Numbered from the stretch's first letter, positions 6,617 through 15,988 are shown. The stretch is DNA of 64,000 bases from Phycisphaerales bacterium (GCA_947459215.1 CANHCQ010000003.1:1-64000), one strand, 5' to 3'. Notes: a model not told the origin generated them from the letters alone. Numbers and translations are program-made.

Positions 6617-6646
6617 ATCCCGCGGGAAGCCGCGGGATTTGTCTTT
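6617..6646 (+). terminator. Native terminator of the target tRNA, displaced by integration
   Basis: A perfect 9-bp stem ATCCCGCGG/CCGCGGGAT (6617-6625 with 6630-6638, loop GAAG) is followed by TTGTCTTTT. It stands 8 bp after the tRNA 3' fragment. Confidence 0.8.
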
Positions 6647-7017
6647 TCCGGGATCTGTCTTTTCGAGGTCTGTGTGTGCGCGGCACAGCTCCAAGGCCGC
6701 CGCGCCGTTTGACTCGGCGGGCTTCGTGGCTAGTGTTCGCCGCTTGATGCTCACTTCCGCCAAATCCACCAAAGCGAAAGCCAAAGGCGCCCTCGGCGTC
6801 CGGGCTGTCGTGGTGGTCTTGGTTGGTGCGAGCGTGTAACCGCCGCAACTGAACCGAAGAACTCCCTGCAACCCCCGGACGTGTGCCGGGGGTTGTTCGT
6901 TTTGCACCGCACCGTTCCACAAGCGTTCCCAGACCCCATGCCCTACCCGCTCTCGCCATCCCACCCCGCCGCCGGACCTGCGTTCTCCGGATGCTGTCGA
7001 CTCTCACGGAGCATCGC
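6647..7017. other. Gene-free stretch right of the element
   Basis: No gene with a credible start is seen. Apparent minus-strand frames that read GFEPP or GIRTP are translations of the tRNA fragment. A second terminator lies at 6869-6902. Confidence 0.55.
6869..6902 (+). terminator. Intrinsic terminator
   Basis: CAACCCCCGG (6869-6878) pairs perfectly with CCGGGGGTTG (6886-6895), followed by TTCGTTTT. Confidence 0.75.
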
Positions 7018-7884
7018 ATGACCACCGCGCTCGAAACGTCCGCTGCATCCTGCCTCGAAGCCGCGCCAGCAAACACTCCTCGGCCGGAATTCTCCGGCCC
7101 CAGCCTCGTCCGTGACGGCGAGATCCTCGCCCGCGGCGTGCCCATCGGCGACCTGATCGGCTCGCTCAGCTTCGTCGACATGCTCTTCTTCCAGCTGCAG
7201 TCGCGCCGCCCCACCGCCCTCGAACGCCGCATGATGGACGCCTACCTCGTCTCCCTCTGCGAGCACGGCGTCACCTCGCCCTCCACCCACGGCCCGCGCG
7301 TCACCGCCAGCGTGCGGGCACCCTTCGCCGCCACCGCCATCAGTTTCATCGCCACCGCGATGGGCCCCTACCACTTCGGCGCTCTGCCCCTGGCGATGCA
7401 GGAACTCCTCGAACTCGACGCCAGCGGCGAATCGGTGCAGGCCTTCCTCGATCGGCGGGCCGCGGAAGGCCAACGCATCTGGGGCTACGGCCACCGCTTC
7501 CACAAGAGCACCGGCGAGCCGGAGCCCAATCGCAGCCTGCAGGAAGACGCTGACCCGCGGGTGCGTTTCCTCATCCGCCTCGCCGACGAGATCGGCTGGC
7601 CGGGTCGCCACACCGCCCGCGTCCGCGAGATCGGCCGCCTGCTCCACAGCCGCAAGCGCATCCCCATCAACATCGACGGCCTCGCCGCCGGCCTCCTGCT
7701 CGACATGGGCTTCACGCCCGACTCGGCCCTGCTTTTCGTGATGATCGGCCGCCTGCCCAACATCGCGCGGCTGCACGTCGAGGAACAAGACGAGAACGCC
7801 AACCGCTTCACCGCTCTTGCCACTCGCGAGGACCCGGGCTTCGACCGCACGGTCGACCGCGATCTGCCGGAGGCCCGCCCGTGA
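7018..7884 (+). CDS. Citrate synthase/citryl-CoA lyase family protein
   Basis: The 288-residue protein matches the short citrate synthase-fold family annotated as citryl-CoA lyase. The three catalytic positions are visible: histidine 119 in GPYHFGA, histidine 159 in GYGHRFHK and aspartate 220 in IPINIDG. The family either condenses an acyl-CoA with an oxoacid or cleaves citryl-CoA. It opens a five-gene operon with aconitase and isocitrate-dehydrogenase homologues, so the synthetic direction giving a (homo- or alkyl-)citrate is attractive, but the substrate is unknown. ATG at 7018 fits the family start; an upstream in-frame ATG would add a non-conserved arginine/proline-rich leader. GTG of the next gene overlaps its stop. 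Confidence 0.82.
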   Translation: MTTALETSAASCLEAAPANTPRPEFSGPSLVRDGEILARGVPIGDLIGSLSFVDMLFFQLQSRRPTALERRMMDAYLVSLCEHGVTSPSTHGPRVTASVRAPFAATAISFIATAMGPYHFGALPLAMQELLELDASGESVQAFLDRRAAEGQRIWGYGHRFHKSTGEPEPNRSLQEDADPRVRFLIRLADEIGWPGRHTARVREIGRLLHSRKRIPINIDGLAAGLLLDMGFTPDSALLFVMIGRLPNIARLHVEEQDENANRFTALATREDPGFDRTVDRDLPEARP

Positions 7885-8558
7885 CCACCACGATGAGCAC
7901 CCCGACGAGCACCACAATGAACACCACCACGCACACGACCATTGCCGTCTCGCACGAAACTGCGCAGTCGCCAGAGGCCGACACCTCCTTCGTCGCCCGA
8001 ATCTTCCCCGCTCTGCTCCACATCGAAAGCCCGCCGCTCCGCAGCCGCGTCGCCGCGTGCTGGATAGACGCCATGGCCACCGGCAACGGCGGCCTCGGCT
8101 GGACCGAGGACCAACTGCGCCGCCTGCCCTTCACCCTCAAGGCCGGCGAGAACGGCATGCTCTTCGTCGAGCATCTCAACAGCTGCGCCGAGCAGTGCCG
8201 CGCCATCGCCGGCGTGCTCTCCGCAACGTTCGGCACTCGCGTGCCGATCAACCTTGACGTCCTCATCGCCGGCGCACTGCTCGCTGATATCGGCAAGCTC
8301 TTCGAGCTGCAGGTCAACGAACGCGGCACCCCGTCGCAGTCCGCCGGCGGCCGACTCGTGCGTCACCCGTTCTCCGGCGTTGCCATCGCCGCACGCCACG
8401 GCATCCCCGACGAGGTCCTGCACATCATCGCGGCCCACAGCTTTGAGGGAGACAAGATCGAGCGCTCGATCGAGTGCATCATCTTCCACCACGCCGACTT
8501 CGTGGACTTTGACATCGCGGGCTTCTTGGGCCGCCGCGCGACGGAGCGCCGCTCATGA
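7881..8558 (+). CDS. HD-domain protein with an altered metal motif
   Basis: The 225-residue protein has an HD/PDEase-like helical domain: a histidine in FVEHLNSC, GALLADIGK where most members have HD, then HPFSGVAIAARHG and AAHSFEGDK. The first HD histidine is therefore replaced by alanine (AD), so metal-dependent phosphohydrolase activity is doubtful. The first 30 residues are threonine/serine-rich and poorly constrained; GTG at 7881 overlaps the stop of the previous gene (GTGA), but an internal ATG is possible. HD proteins recur beside citryl-CoA-lyase-type genes, role unknown. Confidence 0.75.
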   Translation: MTTTMSTPTSTTMNTTTHTTIAVSHETAQSPEADTSFVARIFPALLHIESPPLRSRVAACWIDAMATGNGGLGWTEDQLRRLPFTLKAGENGMLFVEHLNSCAEQCRAIAGVLSATFGTRVPINLDVLIAGALLADIGKLFELQVNERGTPSQSAGGRLVRHPFSGVAIAARHGIPDEVLHIIAAHSFEGDKIERSIECIIFHHADFVDFDIAGFLGRRATERRS

Positions 8559-10597
8559 ACGGACGCACCGCCATCGAGAAGCTCGCCGCACGCCACGCCA
8601 TCGGCTGGACCGCGGACCAGCCGCCACGTGCGGGCGATTTCGTCACGCTCCGCCCCAAGCACGTGATGACCCACGACAACACCAGCGCGGTGATCCCGAA
8701 GTTTCGCTCCATCGCCGGCGCCGACGCGTCCGTGCTCGATCCGACGCAGCCCGTCTTCGCGATCGACCACGACATCCAGAACCACAGCCCCGAGAACCTC
8801 GGCAAGTACGCCAAGATCCGCGCCTTCGCCGAGCGCCAAGGCATCCGCTTCTTCCCCCCCGGCCGCGGCATCGCCCATCAGGTGATGATCGAAGAAGGCT
8901 TCGTCACGCCCGGCTCGCTCGTCGTCGGCTCCGACTCCCACTCCAACATGTACGGCGGAGTCGCCGCCCTGGGCACGCCCGTCGTCCGCACCGACGCCGC
9001 CGCCCTCTGGGCCACCGGCACCTCGTGGTGGACCATCCCGCCGCAGGTCCGCGTCACGCTGCGCGGCTCGCTCCGCCCCGGCGTGACCGGGAAGGACGTG
9101 ATCCTCACGCTCTGTTCTCACTTCAGCAATGCCGAAGTGCTCAACACCGCCGTCGAGTTCGCGGGCGACGGCGTCGCCAGCCTGACCATCGACGATCGCC
9201 TCACCATCGCCAACATGACCACCGAATGGGGCGCTCTGGTCGGCTTCTTCCCGTTCGACGCATCGCTGCGGCAATGGCTCGAAGCCCGCGCCGATCTGTT
9301 CGTGCACCGGGCCGCATCCGCGTTCACACGAGCCGACGTCGCCCGCTGGTGGACCGAACGTCACGAACTCGAAACCGATCCCAGCGCCACGTTCGTCCGC
9401 GAGATCGAACTCGATCTCGACACGGTTTCTCCGCACGTCTGCGGCCCCAACAGCATCACCCACGGCGTGCCCGCCTCCGAGCTCGCCCGCCAAGCGATCC
9501 GCATCGACAAGGCCTATCTGATGAGCTGCGTCAACGGCCGCCTGCCCGATCTTGAGGCGGCAGCAGCCGTCTTCGCCGGCGGACGCCGCGTCGCGCCGCA
9601 TGTGAAGTTCTATCTCGCCGCCGCGTCGAGCGATGTGCAGCGTGCGGCTGAGCAGAACGGCACGTGGCAACGGCTCATCGACGCCGGCGCGATCGTCCTG
9701 CCTTCCGGCTGCGGCGCGTGCATCGGCCTCGGCGCCGGAACGCTCGAAGCCGGCGAGGTTGGCATCAGCGCCACCAACCGCAACTTCGAAGGCCGCATGG
9801 GCTCGACCGACGCCGCGTGCTACCTCGCGAGCCCCCGCATCGTCGCAGAGTCCGCCGTCCGCGGCTTCATCGCGTCCAGCAGCGACGACGCGATCGCGGT
9901 GCGTGCAACGTGTACCGAACGACGCACGACGGCCGCAACACCCACTCCGCAGCAGATCATCGATGGCTTCCCGCGCCAGATCGCCGGCCGTTCCCTCGTA
10001 CTGGCTGCCGACGATCTCAACACCGACGGCATCTACGGCAAGGACGTCACCTACCGCGACGATCTCTCCATCGAGCAGCAGGCCGAACACGCGATGCGGA
10101 ACTACGACCCGTCCTTCCGCTCGCTGGTACGAAGCGGCGATGTGCTCGTCGCCGGCCGCAACTTCGGCTGCGGCTCCAGCCGCGAGCAGGCCGCGACCGC
10201 TCTCCTCGGCTGCGGCATCCGCTTCATCGTCGCCGCCAGCGTCAGCCAGACCTACCAACGCAACGCCTTCAACAATGGCCTGGTCGTGATCGAATGCCCG
10301 CTCCTCGTCGACACGCTCCGAGCCCCGCTTCGTGACTCATCCGCACGCACAGCGATCGGCCCGTCGCTCCGGATCGACTTTGTGACGTCCACCATCCAGC
10401 TCGCCGACCGCGCCTTCACATTCGCACCGTTGAACGAGACCGCACAGCGTCTCATCGTCGCGGGCGGGCTGGAGAGTCTCACCCGTTCGATGCTCGCAGA
10501 ACGAGCACAGTCCAACGGCTCCGTTCGCCCCTCACTCGAAGCTCAAGTCGCGTCGCGCAGCGATGCTCGCCCTCTCGCAGAAGGAGTCTCCGCTTGA
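8555..10597 (+). CDS. Aconitase-superfamily hydro-lyase, LeuC-LeuD type fused (homoaconitase-like)
   Basis: The 680-residue protein fuses large and small subunits. Fe-S ligands are cysteine 325 (LMSCVNGR) and cysteines 386 and 389 (SGCGACIG). Other marks are AIDHDIQNHSPENLGKYAK near residue 70 and the swivel-domain motif GRNFGCGSSREQA with SQTYQRNAFNNG. Size and motifs resemble fungal homoaconitase Lys4 and aconitase X/isopropylmalate isomerase rather than the 900-residue AcnA. It would isomerise a citrate-type tricarboxylate via its cis-aconitate form. It overlaps both neighbours by 4 nt. Confidence 0.88.
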   Translation: MNGRTAIEKLAARHAIGWTADQPPRAGDFVTLRPKHVMTHDNTSAVIPKFRSIAGADASVLDPTQPVFAIDHDIQNHSPENLGKYAKIRAFAERQGIRFFPPGRGIAHQVMIEEGFVTPGSLVVGSDSHSNMYGGVAALGTPVVRTDAAALWATGTSWWTIPPQVRVTLRGSLRPGVTGKDVILTLCSHFSNAEVLNTAVEFAGDGVASLTIDDRLTIANMTTEWGALVGFFPFDASLRQWLEARADLFVHRAASAFTRADVARWWTERHELETDPSATFVREIELDLDTVSPHVCGPNSITHGVPASELARQAIRIDKAYLMSCVNGRLPDLEAAAAVFAGGRRVAPHVKFYLAAASSDVQRAAEQNGTWQRLIDAGAIVLPSGCGACIGLGAGTLEAGEVGISATNRNFEGRMGSTDAACYLASPRIVAESAVRGFIASSSDDAIAVRATCTERRTTAATPTPQQIIDGFPRQIAGRSLVLAADDLNTDGIYGKDVTYRDDLSIEQQAEHAMRNYDPSFRSLVRSGDVLVAGRNFGCGSSREQAATALLGCGIRFIVAASVSQTYQRNAFNNGLVVIECPLLVDTLRAPLRDSSARTAIGPSLRIDFVTSTIQLADRAFTFAPLNETAQRLIVAGGLESLTRSMLAERAQSNGSVRPSLEAQVASRSDARPLAEGVSA

Positions 10598-11748
10598 CCA
10601 CTCGTCGCATCGCTCTGCTCCCCGGCGACGGCATCGGCACCGAAGTCATCTCCGCCGCCGTCCGCGTGCTCGACGCCGCGGGCTTCGAGGCCGAATACCT
10701 CCGCGGCGACGTCGGCTGGCATTACTGGTGCACAGAAGGAGACGCCCTGCCCGCCCGCTCCGTCGAACTGCTCCGCCGCTGCGACGCGGCTCTCTTCGGC
10801 GCCATCACCAGCAAGCCCGGCGATGAAGCGGCGGCGGAACTCGCCCCCGCCCTGCGAACCCGCGGCCTCAAGTACTCCAGCCCGATCGTGCGGCTGCGCC
10901 AGCTCTTTGACCTCCACACCGCCCTCCGCCCCTGCCGCGCCTACCTCGGAAACCCGCGGAACATCCGCGATGACATCGACATCGTCGTCTTCCGCGAGAA
11001 CACCGAAGGCCTCTACGGCGGGATCGAGTGGCACCCCCTGCCGAACTCCGTCGCCCTCGCCATGGCTGACGAGATCCACGGCCATCCAACCAAGATGCGC
11101 CGCTGGTTCGAAGCCGAGCTCGAAAACGTCGCGCTCTCCACCCGCTTCGTCAGCCGAGCCGGCTGCGAACGCATCGTGCGCGCCGCGTTCCAGTACGCCG
11201 TCAACAACGACCGCCGCCGCGTCACGCTGCTCGAAAAGCCCAACGTCCTCCGCGAGACCGGCGGCCTCTTCACCCGCGTTTTCCGCCAGATCGCGGCCGA
11301 GTTCCCCACGATCGAGTCGCGCGAGGCCAACATCGACTCCGCATGCATGCAAATGGTCACGGACCCGGGCCGCTTCGATGTCGTCGTCGCCGAGAACATG
11401 TTCGGCGACATCGTCAGCGATCTCGCCGCCGGACTCGTCGGAGGCCTGGGCTTCGCCCCCTCGGCGAACATCGGCGATCGCTTCGCCGTCTTTGAGCCCA
11501 CGCACGGCTCGGCCCCCGACATCGCCGGCCGCGGCATCGCCAACCCAATCGCCGCAGTGCTGGCCGCCCGCATGATGCTCGAGTGGCTCGGCGAACACGA
11601 GATCGCAGCCCGCGTGGAGTCGGCCGTCGCATCGCTCATCGCCGGCGGTCTGATCAACACGCCCGATGTCGCGGGGCCCGATGCCACCGGCACGACCGAA
11701 AGCATCACGCGCCAGCTGATCGATCGGCTCGCGCACCAACCGGCCTAA
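10594..11748 (+). CDS. Isocitrate/isopropylmalate dehydrogenase family enzyme
   Basis: The 384-residue protein is a complete beta-decarboxylating dehydrogenase: ALLPGDGIGTEVI at the N-terminus, ENTEGLYGGIEW for substrate binding, MVTDPGRFDVVVAENMFGDI with the metal-binding aspartates, and AVFEPTHGSAPDIAGRG for NAD(P). The start is TTG at 10594, overlapping the previous stop (TTGA). It would oxidise and decarboxylate the isocitrate-like product of the preceding aconitase homologue to a 2-oxoacid. Whether the substrate is isocitrate, homoisocitrate, a 3-alkylmalate or tartrate-like cannot be read from the sequence. Confidence 0.88.
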   Translation: MTTRRIALLPGDGIGTEVISAAVRVLDAAGFEAEYLRGDVGWHYWCTEGDALPARSVELLRRCDAALFGAITSKPGDEAAAELAPALRTRGLKYSSPIVRLRQLFDLHTALRPCRAYLGNPRNIRDDIDIVVFRENTEGLYGGIEWHPLPNSVALAMADEIHGHPTKMRRWFEAELENVALSTRFVSRAGCERIVRAAFQYAVNNDRRRVTLLEKPNVLRETGGLFTRVFRQIAAEFPTIESREANIDSACMQMVTDPGRFDVVVAENMFGDIVSDLAAGLVGGLGFAPSANIGDRFAVFEPTHGSAPDIAGRGIANPIAAVLAARMMLEWLGEHEIAARVESAVASLIAGGLINTPDVAGPDATGTTESITRQLIDRLAHQPA

Positions 11749-11830
11749 CCGCGTTCTCACACCCGCAACTCTCAGGCTCGACCGTTCGCACCGCCCCTTC
11801 GCCAGTCGCACCGTTTGCTTCGAGACAACC

Positions 11831-13273
11831 ATGGCCAGTTACCGCACCAACAACTTCATTTCCGTCGACCTCGCCCGCTGGGCCGCATCGCTGCGGTTCG
11901 AGGATCTCAGCCCCGCGGCCGTCGAAGCCGCCAAGCGCTTCTGGCTCGACTCGCTCGCCTGCGCCGTCGGCGGCTCACGCACCGAAGACGCCCACATTCT
12001 GCTCGAGCATCACCGGGAGATGTCGCCATCGGGCGACGGCCCCTGCTCGGTCTTCCTGAGCGACTGGCGGACCAACCCCGTCGACGCCGCATTCCTCAAC
12101 AGCCACATGGTCCGCGCCATGGACTACAACGACATCTACTGGAAGGCCGATCCCTGCCATCCCTCCGACCTCATCTGCGGCCCGCTCGCCCTGTGTGAAC
12201 TGCACGATCGTTCCGGGCGCGATCTCATCCTCGCCACCGCGATCGTCTACGAGCTGCAGTGCCGCTTCGCCGAGATCGGCCGCCCCGGCATTCGCGAGTA
12301 CGGCTGGCACCACGCCACGCTCTCGGGCTTCGCCGCCGGTCTCGCGGCGGGCCGCGTGCTGGGCCTCACGCCCGAGCAGCTCGTGAACGCGATCGGCATC
12401 TGCGCCTCCCGCACCGGTACGCTCGGCGCCGTCACCGCCGGCAACCTCACGATGATGAAGAACACCGTCGATCCCTGGGCCGCCCGCATGGGAGTCGAAT
12501 CCGCCCTGCTCGCCGCCCGCGGCTACACCGGCCCGGCCCACATCATCGACGGCAAGGAAGGACTCTTCCACGTCTTCGGCCACGCCGTCGCGCGCGGCTC
12601 GCAGTGTTCATTCGACGCCGACGGCCTCACCCGTGACTTGCCCAGCCGTGCGGCGGATGCCTGGGGCATCGAGCGCTGCTCGATGAAGTCGTTCCCGGTC
12701 GAGGCACTCATGCACTCGCCGCTGTCGGCGATTCGGCAGATCCGGGCCGCGCGAGACTTCGCCGCGAGCGACATCCGCGAGATCCGCGTCGAGGTCATCG
12801 CGCGTGCCGCCGACATCCTCGGCGACCCTGCCAAGTACCGCCCCACCACCCGCGAGACGGCCGATCACTCGCTGCCCTATTCCATCGCCGCCCTGCTCGC
12901 CGACGGCGTGCTCGGTCCGGCCCAGTTCGACGAGCAGCGCGTCCGCGACCCTCGTCTCGTACCGCTCATGGACAGCGTGAAGGTCGTCGCGAACGAAGCC
13001 TTCGAGGCCCGATTCCCCGCCTCTCAGCCCAGCCGCGTCAGCATCACGCTCCGCGACGGTTCGCAGCACGAAGCCGAAGTGGATTACCCCAAGGGCGACC
13101 CACGCAACCCGCTCACGTGGGACGAGATCGACACCAAGTTCCGCTCGCTCGCCCCCGGCGTGATCGACGACGACACCGTCGATCGCGTGCGCGACCGGGT
13201 GCGGCGTCTTGATGCAATCTCGACGCGACAGCTCTGCGAGGCACTGACCTCGCACGCGGTGACGGCTCACTGA
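11831..13273 (+). CDS. MmgE/PrpD family protein (2-methylcitrate dehydratase-like)
   Basis: The 480-residue protein has the MmgE/PrpD architecture: helical domain with FWLDSLACAVGGSRTEDA, then HMVRAMDYNDIYW, GWHHATLSGFAAGLAAGRV and KNTVDPWAARMGVESALLA, and a C-terminal lid domain ending near GDPRNPLTWDEI. Family members dehydrate 2-methylcitrate or epimerise iminodisuccinate and related acids. In this operon dehydration of an alkyl-citrate to an aconitate fits, with the aconitase homologue doing rehydration, as in the methylcitrate cycle. It follows its upstream neighbour by 82 bp. Confidence 0.88.
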   Translation: MASYRTNNFISVDLARWAASLRFEDLSPAAVEAAKRFWLDSLACAVGGSRTEDAHILLEHHREMSPSGDGPCSVFLSDWRTNPVDAAFLNSHMVRAMDYNDIYWKADPCHPSDLICGPLALCELHDRSGRDLILATAIVYELQCRFAEIGRPGIREYGWHHATLSGFAAGLAAGRVLGLTPEQLVNAIGICASRTGTLGAVTAGNLTMMKNTVDPWAARMGVESALLAARGYTGPAHIIDGKEGLFHVFGHAVARGSQCSFDADGLTRDLPSRAADAWGIERCSMKSFPVEALMHSPLSAIRQIRAARDFAASDIREIRVEVIARAADILGDPAKYRPTTRETADHSLPYSIAALLADGVLGPAQFDEQRVRDPRLVPLMDSVKVVANEAFEARFPASQPSRVSITLRDGSQHEAEVDYPKGDPRNPLTWDEIDTKFRSLAPGVIDDDTVDRVRDRVRRLDAISTRQLCEALTSHAVTAH

Positions 13274-13292
13274 ATGCTTCGACAGGCCGGAA

Positions 13293-13931
13293 TCACTTCC
13301 CGCCGGTCTGGGCGTACAGCTCCGCGACCTTGCCCCAGTTCACCACATTCCACCACGCCGCCATGTAATCCGGACGACGGTTCTGGTACTTGAGGTAATA
13401 CGCGTGCTCCCACACGTCGAGCCCCAGGATCGGCGTGCCCTCGCAGCCGGCGATGGCCTTGCCCATCAGCGGATTGTCCTGATTCGCGGTGCTCGCGATC
13501 TCGAGCTTGCCGGCGTTGACAATCAGCCACGCCCAGCCGCTGCCGAAGCGACCGGCACCCGCGGCCTGGAACTTCTCCTTGAAGGGAGCAAAGCCGCCGA
13601 AGGCCGCGTTGATCGCCGCGCCGAGCGCCCCGCCCGGCTCGCCGCCGCCACCCTTGCCCGCGGGGGCCATGAGCTGCCAGAACATCGAGTGATTGACGTG
13701 CCCACCGACGTTGTTGCGAGCCGGACCCCGCTTGTCGTCGGGGAGTTCGGCGAGCGCCTTGATGATCGCGACCGGGTCGGCGTCGGCCCACTTGGTGCCC
13801 GCGAGCGCGTTGTTGGCGTTGGTCACGTAGGCGTTGTGATGCTTGCCGTGGTGGATTTCCATAGTGGCGGCATCGATGTGCGGCTCAAGCGCGGCCTTGT
13901 CGTACGGGAGCGCGGGAAGGGTCAGAGGCAT
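13293..13931 (-). CDS. sodA: Superoxide dismutase, Fe/Mn family
   Basis: The 212-residue enzyme disproportionates superoxide. Metal ligands are visible: histidine in [11 protein letters not shown], histidine in [11 protein letters not shown], and aspartate and histidine in [27 protein letters not shown] in the C-terminal domain supplies the glutamine typical of manganese or cambialistic enzymes, so manganese is favoured. ATG at 13929-13931 is preceded by AAGGAG. It is convergent with the tricarboxylate operon and its stop lies 17 bp beyond that operon's last stop. Confidence 0.95.
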   Translation of the reverse strand: MPLTLPALPYDKAALEPHIDAATMEIHHGKHHNAYVTNANNALAGTKWADADPVAIIKALAELPDDKRGPARNNVGGHVNHSMFWQLMAPAGKGGGGEPGGALGAAINAAFGGFAPFKEKFQAAGAGRFGSGWAWLIVNAGKLEIASTANQDNPLMGKAIAGCEGTPILGLDVWEHAYYLKYQNRRPDYMAAWWNVVNWGKVAELYAQTGGK

Positions 13932-14603
13932 CGAAGGACTCCTTGCGAAAGTGCTGGACCATCGGACGAGTGGAGTATCAGGCGGCGAAGCCGCCGCAGC
14001 TCGCATTCTTGCCGGGAATCGGACCGAAAGCCGCGGATACCGAGCGGATACTAAACTCCACTTTCATGTACCGAATATAATACAAACAAAGAAAGATGTG
14101 GATAACGTGGTGGGTACATTGGCGGGCTCAGTGTTTTCCGGTAGAATCAGAGTCCGTGCCGTGTCCGGGGTGCTGGAGGATCCAGCGTTGCGAGCAATCG
14201 CGAGGCGGTGCGGGTATCAACGGCGTGCCTTGGACGGCGGCGTGTCCGTATATCTTGTGGCCCGGCGTGTTGATCTGTTCGTCAGGAAGTGCGGCTCGCG
14301 GTGTTCCGGTTTCGGAACCCGCGGGGGGTTGACGGCGTATACCGAGCGATGCGATTTGCCGCGAAGTAGACGCCCCTCCCCAAAGTCGGTGCGACGGCTG
14401 ACGCGAGCGAGCGACGGTCACGAGAGGCCCGGAAGACCAACTGCCGCAACCGGTGGCGCTGGTCGAGCATCGGAAGATCACGTGGGATCTTCCGAAGAAC
14501 CGTGTCTGGATTTTTGGCGGGTCTCCATGAGGGAGAAGCTGCGAACGGACGGTGTTGGAAGACTCGTATAGATCGGTGTGTTTGCGGGTGAGGGAGACTT
14601 CGA
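13932..14603. other. 672-bp intergenic region between sod and sigma factor genes
   Basis: The genes diverge from this region, so it should carry both promoters. A TATAAT lies at 14076-14081 without a clear -35 partner. TGTGGATAA (14097-14105) matches the complement of the DnaA box consensus, but a single box means little. Around 14040-14110 the DNA is AT-rich compared with its surroundings. No gene is recognised. Confidence 0.5.
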
Positions 14604-15926
14604 ATGTTCGACACTGAAAATCGCCTCCACGAAGGCGAGGCGCTCGAAAGCGTTGGGAGCGACGGCACACGGACGGCCCCTGTTGGATGGGTCAGGAAGG
14701 TCACGATGAAGCAGGCAGGAAACAAGCGAGCGATCGGCCCCCTGGAGCAGATGCGCCGGCGCAACCGCGCCGCGGTGTCGGTGGCCGCGCCGGCAGATCC
14801 TCCGGCCGCGAAGCGCAAACGCGCCGCCAAGGCCACGATCGACGACGTCGTTCCCGCCGTCGTCAGCAAGACCGTCGTCCGCAAACGCCTCAGCGGCGAG
14901 GACGAGCGGCTGCTCGCGACCATCCTCTCCGCGGAGCAGGACTTCATCGACAGCCCCGCGTTCTATGAAGAGAACGCCACCGGCAAGATCTACGACGAGG
15001 CTCCGGACATCCAGAAGCCGGACACGACGTGGTACCACCCCGTGATGGACGATCTGTCCAGCACGTCGCGCACCCGCACCGTGAAGAGCACCCAGCAGGT
15101 GATCCTCACCGGCGCCGAAGAGCGCGTGCTATTCCATCAGTTCAACTACGCCCGCTATCGGGTGTGGAAGCTGCAGCAGGAAGTCTGGGCCCGCCCCAGC
15201 CGCCTGCCCACGCCCGAACAGGCCGACGACATCCTCCGTTGGCACCGCAAGGCCGAGCGCATCCGCGAACAGATCGCGGAGACCAACCTCGCCCTGGTGC
15301 TCGCGATGGCCAAGCGCACCCGCATGAGCGAGGTCGACTTTGCCGATCTCGTGAGCGAGGGCAACATGGCGCTGCTCCGCGCCGTCGACAAGTTCGACGC
15401 CGGTCGTGGCTACAAGTTCAGCACCTACGCCTGCCGAGCCATCCTCAAGGCCTTCAGCCGCCAGGGCATGAAGCTCAGCAAGTACCGCCAGCGCTTCCCA
15501 ACCGACTTTGACCCCAAGCTCGAGAAGTCCAACTTCCTCGAGACCAAGCGGTCGACGTTCGAGAAGGACGCGGCGGAGGAAGTCCGTCGCATCGTTCAGG
15601 AGAACCGCGCCGAGCTCACCGACGTCGAGCGCACCGTGATCGAGCATCGCTTCGGCCTCGAGCAAAAGAGCGAGGAAGAGAAGCCGATGACCCTCGAGCA
15701 GGTCGGCCAGATCATCGGCGTCACCAAGGAGCGCGTCCGCCAGATCCAGAACAAGGCGATGGAGAAGATCAAGCGTCAGCTCGAGATCAACTTCCTGGGC
15801 ATGAAGCCCACCGAACTCCCGCCGCTCGACGGCGAAGGCAACCCCAGCGAGGGTGTCGTGCTTCCGCCGCTCTCTCTCGCCGAGGCGGAGCTCAAGTACA
15901 CGATCGCCCAAGTCGCCCAGAACTGA
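14604..15926 (+). CDS. RNA polymerase sigma factor, sigma-70 family (RpoD/RpoS/RpoH-like)
   Basis: The 440-residue protein has a lysine/arginine-rich N-terminal part (about 1-85). Region 2 is at about 225-290, with FADLVSEGNMALLRAVDKFD followed by YKFSTYACRAILKAFSRQG. Region 4 is at about 340-400, with TLEQVGQIIGVTKERVRQIQ. Region 1.1 is not evident and the region 3 part is short. It is larger than an ECF factor and closer to group 2/3 sigma factors. An internal ATG at 14706 could be the start. A strong terminator follows at 16003. Confidence 0.88.
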   Translation: MFDTENRLHEGEALESVGSDGTRTAPVGWVRKVTMKQAGNKRAIGPLEQMRRRNRAAVSVAAPADPPAAKRKRAAKATIDDVVPAVVSKTVVRKRLSGEDERLLATILSAEQDFIDSPAFYEENATGKIYDEAPDIQKPDTTWYHPVMDDLSSTSRTRTVKSTQQVILTGAEERVLFHQFNYARYRVWKLQQEVWARPSRLPTPEQADDILRWHRKAERIREQIAETNLALVLAMAKRTRMSEVDFADLVSEGNMALLRAVDKFDAGRGYKFSTYACRAILKAFSRQGMKLSKYRQRFPTDFDPKLEKSNFLETKRSTFEKDAAEEVRRIVQENRAELTDVERTVIEHRFGLEQKSEEEKPMTLEQVGQIIGVTKERVRQIQNKAMEKIKRQLEINFLGMKPTELPPLDGEGNPSEGVVLPPLSLAEAELKYTIAQVAQN

Positions 15927-15955
15927 TCCGCCGCGGGAGCGAGCCCCGTTTCGCC

Positions 15956-15988
15956 CCCACGCTGCCCCCACGCTGCCCCCACGTTGCC
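15956..15988. repeat. Three tandem 11-bp repeats
   Basis: CCCCACGCTGC is repeated three times with one change in the last copy, just after the sigma factor stop codon. Confidence 0.7.

Noticed and set aside
6495-7232. Minus-strand frames reading GFEPP or GIRTP
   Set aside because: These are well-known false translations of tRNA sequence, here from the attachment-site fragment.
8363-10258. 631-codon open frame antisense to the fused aconitase gene
   Set aside because: It mirrors a well-supported enzyme gene on the other strand; composition is typical of a shadow frame in GC-rich DNA.
14097-14105. DnaA box and chromosomal origin
   Set aside because: Only one perfect box is present, with no dnaA/dnaN genes or box cluster nearby.
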